Origin: JBBSQE01 sp038258095
Lineage (GTDB): Bacteria > Actinomycetota > Thermoleophilia > Solirubrobacterales > 70-9
Direction of reading: 5' to 3'
Assembly: GCA_038258095.1 (NCBI GenBank)
Contig: JBBSQE010000137.1
Span: forward strand, 1-8,921
DNA: 8,921 nucleotides
The notes beneath the pieces were generated by a model. It saw only the letters and a list, made by a program, of their open reading frames with translations, had not been told where the DNA came from and ran no database searches. Of the stretch, positions 5,599 to 8,921 are shown piece by piece; position 1 is the first letter of the stretch, and the number at the start of each line of letters is the position of its first letter. Both the position numbers and the translations under genes were made by a program.

Positions 5599-5855
5599 GT
5601 CAGTCGAGGTTTGCGGTCAAATGGCCAGGCGCGAGCAGCCTCACGGTCACCATGCGACCCGACCTGCAAGCCGCCTTCGAGACTTCAACCCTGAGTCCCG
5701 GCGAACATCGAGCCCGCACTTTCGCAGTCGCGTGGAGATCCCCGTGGAGTCGGTGGTCGGCCGAAGGCCCCGCACCAACACGATCGGTGATCCGAACGGG
5801 CCCAGCGCCGCCTTCCACTCCACGTCGGGGGAAGGACCAGCCCCAACTCTGCGCG

Positions 5856-5909
5856 GCTCTCTTGTCGGAGAGCGCAGGCAGGACCGGATACGGCAGCGCC
5901 CTGCCTGCG
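5856..5909. repeat. Two adjacent hairpins in the gap
   Basis: Hairpin one: GCTCTC (5856-5861) with GAGAGC (5868-5873), loop TTGTCG. Hairpin two: CGCAGGCAGG (5873-5882) with CCTGCCTGCG (5900-5909), ten perfect pairs. Inside it, on the plus strand, CCG and CGG (5884-5893) can pair around GATA, a GNRA-type tetraloop. The two stems meet at base 5873. This could be part of a structured RNA, a terminator or a protein-binding site; strand and function are unknown. Confidence 0.45.
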
Positions 5910-6108
5910 TCCGCCACTTTCGTGTAGGCCTGAGGGCCTTCGAATGGACCGATCCCCTCGGCATCTTCGATGCGCCTCCAAGCGGTGAACTGAACCAGGT
6001 GCGGCCCATTATTCGCCGGCGGGGCGAAGGGAGGGACACGACAAGGGCCACGGCGACCATCGGCAGGAGGCCCAACCTTCTCCTCGGGTGCGTGGGGGCG
6101 TTCCCAGC

Positions 6109-7833
6109 TCAGCGCTTGCGCGACTTCTTGAACTCGCGCCAGCCTCGCGTATTGGCCACATCCGCCTTCGTGAGCCAGGCGCGGCGGGCCGTTGCGATCC
6201 CGTACTCCATGTTGACCAGGGTGTCAGTCCCGTGGGCGTCGGTGTTGATTGCGATCGCCACCCCGGCGTCGGCCGCCAGCCGGGCGTGGTGCTCGGAGAG
6301 GTCGCGGCGGTTCGGGTTCGCGTTGATCTCGATCATGGTCTTGGTCCGGGCAGCCGCCTCGGCGACCTTCTCGATGTCGATCGGATATGGCTCGCGGCGC
6401 CCGATCAGCCGTCCCGTCAGGTGGCCGATGCAGTCGACGAGCGGGTTCTCAATGGCCTCGAGCACGCGTTCGGTCATGAACTTCTCCTGGTCTGAGAACG
6501 ACGTGTGGACGCTCGCGACGACCCAATCGAGCTCGGCGACCAGCTCGTCCGGATAGTCAAGCCCGCCGTCGGTGCCGATGTTGATCTCCGATCCGGAGAG
6601 AAGCCGGAACCCCTTGACTCCCTTGTTCCACTCGCGGATCTCCTCGATCCGCTTCTCGAGCATCTCCGGGGTGACGTGGTTGCCAAAACCGTGCGTCGCC
6701 GAGTGATCGGTGATCGCGAAGTACGCGTAGCTGCGCTCCCGCGCCGCCGACGCCATCTCATCGAGCGTGTTGCGCCCGTCGGAGAGCGTCGTGTGGGAGT
6801 GGAGGTCTCCGCGGATGTCTGAAAGCTCGATCAGGGCCGGCAAGGCCCCGTCCCGTGCCGCCCGCAGCTCGCCGCGGCCCTCCCGGAGCTCCGGCTCGAT
6901 GTAGGAGTAGCCGAGGCGCTCGTAGACCTCCCCCTCGGTCGCACACCTGGTCAGCTCGCCCGACTCTGAGTCGAGGACACCGTGCTCGGAGACCGACAGC
7001 CCCCGCCCGACTGCCTCCTCGCGCAGCGCGATGTTGTGCGCGGCGGAACCGGTGAAGTGCTGGAGCAGGTTCCCGAACTCCTCCGGCGGCACGACGCGCA
7101 GATCAACCGAGACTCCGTTGTGGGTCTGCGCCCGCAGGCCGTTCGGCCCGGGCGTTCCCGCGGCGGCGATCAGCGGATGGGAGGCGAGGTGGGCCGAGAG
7201 CTCCGCGGGCTCCGCAGCCGTGGCGATGATGTCGATGTCCTTGCACGTCTCCGCCCGGCGCCTCGCGGAGCCGGCGATCTCGACCCGCTGGGCGGAAGGG
7301 TGCTCGCGCAGCGCCGCCGCCAGCTCCTCCGCGATCGGCAGCACCTTGGAGAGGAGCAGGCGGCCCGGGCCCTCGCCGGGTTCGCCGAGCCGCTCGAGCG
7401 AGGCGAGGATCCGCTCCTCCTGCTTCGCGCCGAGGCCCTTCAGCTCCCGGATCCGCTGCTCGGTCGCCGCGTCCGTGAGGTCCTCGAGCGTCGCAACGCC
7501 GAGCTCGTCGAAGAGCCGGCGCGCCGTCTTGGCCCCGAGCCCGGGAACGCGGGTGACGGCGATCAGCGTCGGCGGGAACTTCTCCTTCAGCCTCACCGCG
7601 GCGGGGATCTCACCGTCGTCGAGCAGGGCCTTGATCTTCGTCTCCAGCGTCGCGCCGACGCCTGGGACCTCCGTCACGCGGCCGCTTCTCGTCAGCTCCG
7701 CGATCGAAACGGGGCTTTCACGAATCGCCTTGGCGGCATTCGAGTAGGCCAGCACCCTGTACTTGACGGCCCCGTCGAGCTCGTATAGGACCCCGAGCTC
7801 GTCAAGAGCAGCGGCGATCTCGGCGTTCGTCAT
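6109..7833 (-). CDS. polX: DNA polymerase/3'-5' exonuclease PolX
   Basis: The 574-residue protein has the full bacterial PolX architecture. An N-terminal helix-hairpin-helix region (VPGVG at 56-60, VPGLG at 96-100, LKGLG at 131-135) binds DNA. The polymerase-X nucleotidyltransferase core has GSARRR (188-193), catalytic D199 and D201 in KDIDI, and D244 in VSVDLR. The C-terminal PHP domain (about 340-574) carries metal ligands H345 and H347 in GDLHSHTTLSDG, D376-H377, E416, H443, H471, and D532 with H534 in NTDAHG. Such enzymes fill small gaps in base-excision repair, and the PHP domain supplies 3'-5' exonuclease activity. Length is normal. The ATG at 7831-7833 was chosen because the family begins right before the NAEIAAALDELG helix; the frame stays open far upstream but crosses the divergent gene. 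A GTG one codon earlier is possible. No Shine-Dalgarno is clear. Confidence 0.95.
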   Translation of the reverse strand: MTNAEIAAALDELGVLYELDGAVKYRVLAYSNAAKAIRESPVSIAELTRSGRVTEVPGVGATLETKIKALLDDGEIPAAVRLKEKFPPTLIAVTRVPGLGAKTARRLFDELGVATLEDLTDAATEQRIRELKGLGAKQEERILASLERLGEPGEGPGRLLLSKVLPIAEELAAALREHPSAQRVEIAGSARRRAETCKDIDIIATAAEPAELSAHLASHPLIAAAGTPGPNGLRAQTHNGVSVDLRVVPPEEFGNLLQHFTGSAAHNIALREEAVGRGLSVSEHGVLDSESGELTRCATEGEVYERLGYSYIEPELREGRGELRAARDGALPALIELSDIRGDLHSHTTLSDGRNTLDEMASAARERSYAYFAITDHSATHGFGNHVTPEMLEKRIEEIREWNKGVKGFRLLSGSEINIGTDGGLDYPDELVAELDWVVASVHTSFSDQEKFMTERVLEAIENPLVDCIGHLTGRLIGRREPYPIDIEKVAEAAARTKTMIEINANPNRRDLSEHHARLAADAGVAIAINTDAHGTDTLVNMEYGIATARRAWLTKADVANTRGWREFKKSRKR

Positions 7834-7834
7834 C

Positions 7835-7869
7835 ACCGGCCGAACGCTAAACGTTCCATCAAGGCCGGT
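7835..7869. promoter_or_regulatory. Two-part inverted repeat in the polX/mannosyltransferase divergent spacer
   Basis: Outer arms ACCGGCC (7835-7841) and GGCCGGT (7863-7869) and inner arms GAACG (7842-7846) and CGTTC (7852-7856) are all exact. They form a 12-bp cruciform/hairpin with a 5-nt loop and a 6-nt bulge on one side. It starts two bases upstream of the polX ATG. It could be an operator controlling polX or both genes, or a 5' leader hairpin. Confidence 0.45.
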
Positions 7870-7889
7870 TCGGAGCCCCTCTCCCTCCC

Positions 7890-7895
7890 TACGAT
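7890..7895 (+). promoter_or_regulatory. Possible -10 box for a leaderless mannosyltransferase transcript
   Basis: TACGAT fits TAnnnT and lies 6 nt before the GTG at 7902, with no Shine-Dalgarno between them. A matching -35 hexamer is not evident. Confidence 0.4.
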
Positions 7896-7901
7896 TACGG
7901 C

Positions 7902-8636
7902 GTGGCCACCGCCCTGGCAGAGACCTGGCTGATCCTGCCGACGTACAACGAGGCGGCCAACATCGAGGCATTCGTCGAGGCCGTGCGCTCCGAGCTCCCG
8001 CCCTCGCGCCGGATCCTGATCGTCGACGATTCCTCCCCCGACGGGACCGGCCGCATCGCCGACGGCCTCGCCGCAGCCAACTCGGATGTCGAGGTGCTCC
8101 ATCGACCCCGCAAGGAGGGGCTCGGCCCGGCATACATCGCCGGCTTCGAGACCGCCCTCGCCGCGGGCGCGAGCCTCGTCCTCGAGATGGATTCGGACTT
8201 CTCACACGACCCAGCCGACCTCGGGCGACTGATCGAGGGGGCCCGGGACGCGGACGTGGTGCTCGGCTCTCGCTACGTCGAGGGAGGAGGGATCGAGGAG
8301 TGGAGTGCGGGCCGCCGCGTCATCAGCCGGCTCGGTTGCGCCTACGCCCGGTTCATCCTCGGCGTTCCGGTGCGCGACCTGACCGGAGGGTTCAAGTGCA
8401 TCCGGGCCGAGGTGCTGCGCTCGATCGACATCGAGTCGATCCCCACCCACGGCTATGCCTTCCAGATCGAGACGACGTATCGGGCCCTGCGCGCGGGTTA
8501 CCGCGTTCTCGAGGTGCCGATCACCTTCCACGAGCGCCGGGCGGGCGAGTCGAAGATGTCGCCGTCGATCGCGGCGGAGGCGGTCCTGAGAGTGCCGCTG
8601 ATGCGCCGGCGGGCATCGCACACCCCGTCCAGCTAG
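7902..8636 (+). CDS. Polyprenyl-phosphate mannosyltransferase-like GT2 glycosyltransferase (Ppm1/Dpm1 type)
   Basis: The 244-residue enzyme belongs to glycosyltransferase family 2 in the dolichol-/polyprenol-phosphate mannose synthase group. It would move mannose from GDP-mannose to polyprenyl phosphate at the cytoplasmic face of the membrane, making the lipid donor for lipoglycan and protein mannosylation. Motifs in order are LPTYNE (12-17), VDDSSPDGT (41-49), the metal-binding DSD in EMDSDFSHDP (95-104), GSRYV (122-126), RDLTGGFKC (158-166), GYAFQIE (184-190) and FHERRAGESKM (209-219). There are no C-terminal transmembrane helices, so it is the short soluble form rather than a membrane-anchored fusion. 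No apolipoprotein N-acyltransferase gene, a common partner of actinobacterial Ppm1, is in view. Start GTG at 7902 follows a TACGAT box. The sugar could differ, since related enzymes use glucose. Confidence 0.85.
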   Translation: MATALAETWLILPTYNEAANIEAFVEAVRSELPPSRRILIVDDSSPDGTGRIADGLAAANSDVEVLHRPRKEGLGPAYIAGFETALAAGASLVLEMDSDFSHDPADLGRLIEGARDADVVLGSRYVEGGGIEEWSAGRRVISRLGCAYARFILGVPVRDLTGGFKCIRAEVLRSIDIESIPTHGYAFQIETTYRALRAGYRVLEVPITFHERRAGESKMSPSIAAEAVLRVPLMRRRASHTPSS

Positions 8637-8642
8637 CTGAAG

Positions 8643-8657
8643 CCCGAAGTCATCGGG
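8643..8657 (+). terminator. Weak hairpin after the mannosyltransferase gene
   Basis: CCCGA (8643-8647) and TCGGG (8653-8657) can form a five-bp stem with a 5-nt loop, 6 nt after the stop codon. There is no T-tract and the stem is short, so this is a tentative terminator. Confidence 0.25.
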
Positions 8658-8722
8658 ACATCGTCGCGCCGCACCGATCACGGAGTTTCCATGAATCCGC
8701 CAGCCCGGCCCTATATCGTCAC

Positions 8723-8753
8723 CCGAGGGCCTCGGCACCACAGTTGAGGGCCT
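8723..8753 (+). promoter_or_regulatory. Palindrome and 21-bp-period direct repeat at the thioredoxin promoter
   Basis: CCGAGG-G-CCTCGG (8723-8735) is a perfect 13-bp palindrome. The octamer GAGGGCCT occurs inside it (8725-8732) and again at 8746-8753, exactly 21 bp later, so both copies face the same side of the helix. The second copy overlaps the -35 element. This looks like a two-site operator for a regulator of the thioredoxin gene. Confidence 0.4.
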
Positions 8754-8771
8754 TACTTCATTTTGTATAGT
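8744..8771 (+). promoter_or_regulatory. Promoter of the thioredoxin gene
   Basis: TTGAGG (8744-8749) and TATAGT (8766-8771) are separated by 16 bp and resemble -35 and -10 elements of the main sigma factor. The surrounding A+T-rich stretch stands out in this GC-rich window. Transcription would start near 8778, giving a leader of about 33 nt. An overlapping TAGTAT (8768-8773) with 18-bp spacing is an alternative -10. Confidence 0.65.
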
Positions 8772-8799
8772 ATTGGGAGTCTGTTCAAACCCACCGACC

Positions 8800-8805
8800 A
8801 GGAGA
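8800..8805 (+). promoter_or_regulatory. Shine-Dalgarno of the thioredoxin gene
   Basis: AGGAGA lies 5 nt before the GTG at 8811. It decides the start codon and contrasts with the apparently leaderless genes elsewhere in the window. Confidence 0.75.
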
Positions 8806-8810
8806 CGACA

Positions 8811-8921
8811 GTGTCAGGCAAGCTCACCGATGTGACCGACGCAACCTTTCAGTCCGATGTTCTCGAGTCAGACAGCCCCGTGCTCGTCGACTTCTGGGCC
8901 CCCTGGTGCGGCCCCTGCCGC
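8811..8921 (+). CDS. trxA: Thioredoxin, N-terminal part (3' truncated by the window)
   Basis: The first 37 residues of a thioredoxin are present, beginning with GTG. The fold starts with a beta strand and helix (LTDVTDATFQSDVLES, 5-20), then the strand PVLVDFWA (23-30) leading to the redox-active site WCGPC at 32-36, where the two cysteines cycle between dithiol and disulfide. The classic CGPC sequence and absence of a signal peptide point to a cytoplasmic general thioredoxin that reduces ribonucleotide reductase, peroxiredoxins and other proteins, recharged by thioredoxin reductase. The gene has its own promoter and Shine-Dalgarno. The rest of the protein is outside the window, so length and any C-terminal extra domain cannot be judged. 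Confidence 0.9.
   Translation, partial: MSGKLTDVTDATFQSDVLESDSPVLVDFWAPWCGPCR

Larger units (their letters stand above)
5544..6108. other. Gene-poor gap of about 565 bp
   Basis: No coding frame here shows recognisable domains. The gap holds the inverted repeat at 5561-5598, a hairpin cluster at 5856-5909, and several overlapping open frames on the minus strand. One minus-strand frame (starting 6075) opens with a signal-like MVAVALVVSLPS and ends with a G/C-ending codon stretch around 5690-5830, but the best-looking protein segments lie in different frames. That would fit a frameshifted remnant or chance openness in GC-rich DNA. It also must contain the 3' end of the polX transcript, for which I see no clear terminator. 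Confidence 0.5.

Noticed and set aside
5926..5939. Short AGGCC/GGCCT hairpin and its shared 10-mer TGAGGGCCTT with the trxA promoter
   Set aside because: A five-bp stem and a single 10-mer match in GC-rich DNA are within chance expectation, and the second copy lies in the gap with no promoter nearby.
4706..6556. Very long plus-strand open frame (616 codons)
   Set aside because: It runs through otsB, the membrane-protein gene and the antisense of polX in a different frame, with arginine/proline-rich composition typical of GC-rich shadow frames.
6982..7788. Plus-strand open frame antisense to polX
   Set aside because: Composition is that of a shadow frame; polX motifs fill the opposite strand.
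7842..7856. SOS/LexA box upstream of polX
   Set aside because: GAAC and GTTC are present but separated by 7 nt; the actinobacterial/Gram-positive LexA box needs 4. Kept only as an inverted repeat.
1..8921. CRISPR arrays, tRNA or rRNA genes, insertion sequences, attachment sites
   Set aside because: No regularly spaced repeats, no cloverleaf-like sequence with TTCRA, no transposase or integrase motifs and no terminal repeats were found on reading either strand.

Overview
The window is GC-rich with strongly G/C-ending codons, frequent GTG starts and several genes that lack a Shine-Dalgarno sequence but carry a TAnnnT-like box 6-7 nt before the start codon. Together with a PAC2-family protein, a stand-alone OtsB, a Ppm1/Dpm1-type glycosyltransferase and an actinobacterial-style ArfB, this suggests a chromosomal segment of an actinobacterium. 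A deep-branching lineage such as Thermoleophilia/Solirubrobacterales is my guess from general resemblance, not a database result. I see no insertion sequence, phage gene, CRISPR array, tRNA or rRNA.

Left part (1-2105): the 3' end of a PD-(D/E)XK-type nuclease gene (+) faces a PAC2-family gene (-) across a strong convergent hairpin. PAC2 is divergent from a YhaM-like OB-fold/HD exoribonuclease gene (+), separated by only 70 nt.

Centre-left (2102-4206, all minus after the YhaM-like gene): a compact two-gene module (89-aa unknown protein, then an AbiEii/DUF6036-like nucleotidyltransferase, overlapping by 13 nt) looks like a toxin-antitoxin-type pair. A 45-bp interrupted palindrome abuts its first start codon. 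A seven-bp palindrome containing both stop codons separates it from the YhaM-like gene. Upstream of it is a tight operon of two half-size TauE/SafE membrane proteins (ATGA overlap) followed by the ribosome-rescue hydrolase gene arfB.

Centre-right (4178-6108): otsB (trehalose-6-phosphate phosphatase, +) starts divergently from the TauE/SafE operon and is followed 3 nt later by a gene for an unrecognised four-helix membrane protein. A long inverted repeat follows. A gap of about 565 bp then holds no gene I can defend, but contains a cluster of hairpins and an open stretch that may be a decayed gene.

Right part (6109-8921): polX (family X polymerase with PHP domain, -) is divergent from a polyprenyl-phosphate mannosyltransferase-like gene (+), with a two-part inverted repeat between them. 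The window closes with the start of a thioredoxin gene that has a good promoter and Shine-Dalgarno, plus a palindrome and a 21-bp-period direct repeat at its promoter.

Most genes are housekeeping (RNA turnover, ribosome rescue, DNA repair, trehalose metabolism, glycolipid/glycoprotein precursor synthesis, redox). The most system-like element is the 89-aa/nucleotidyltransferase pair with its palindrome.
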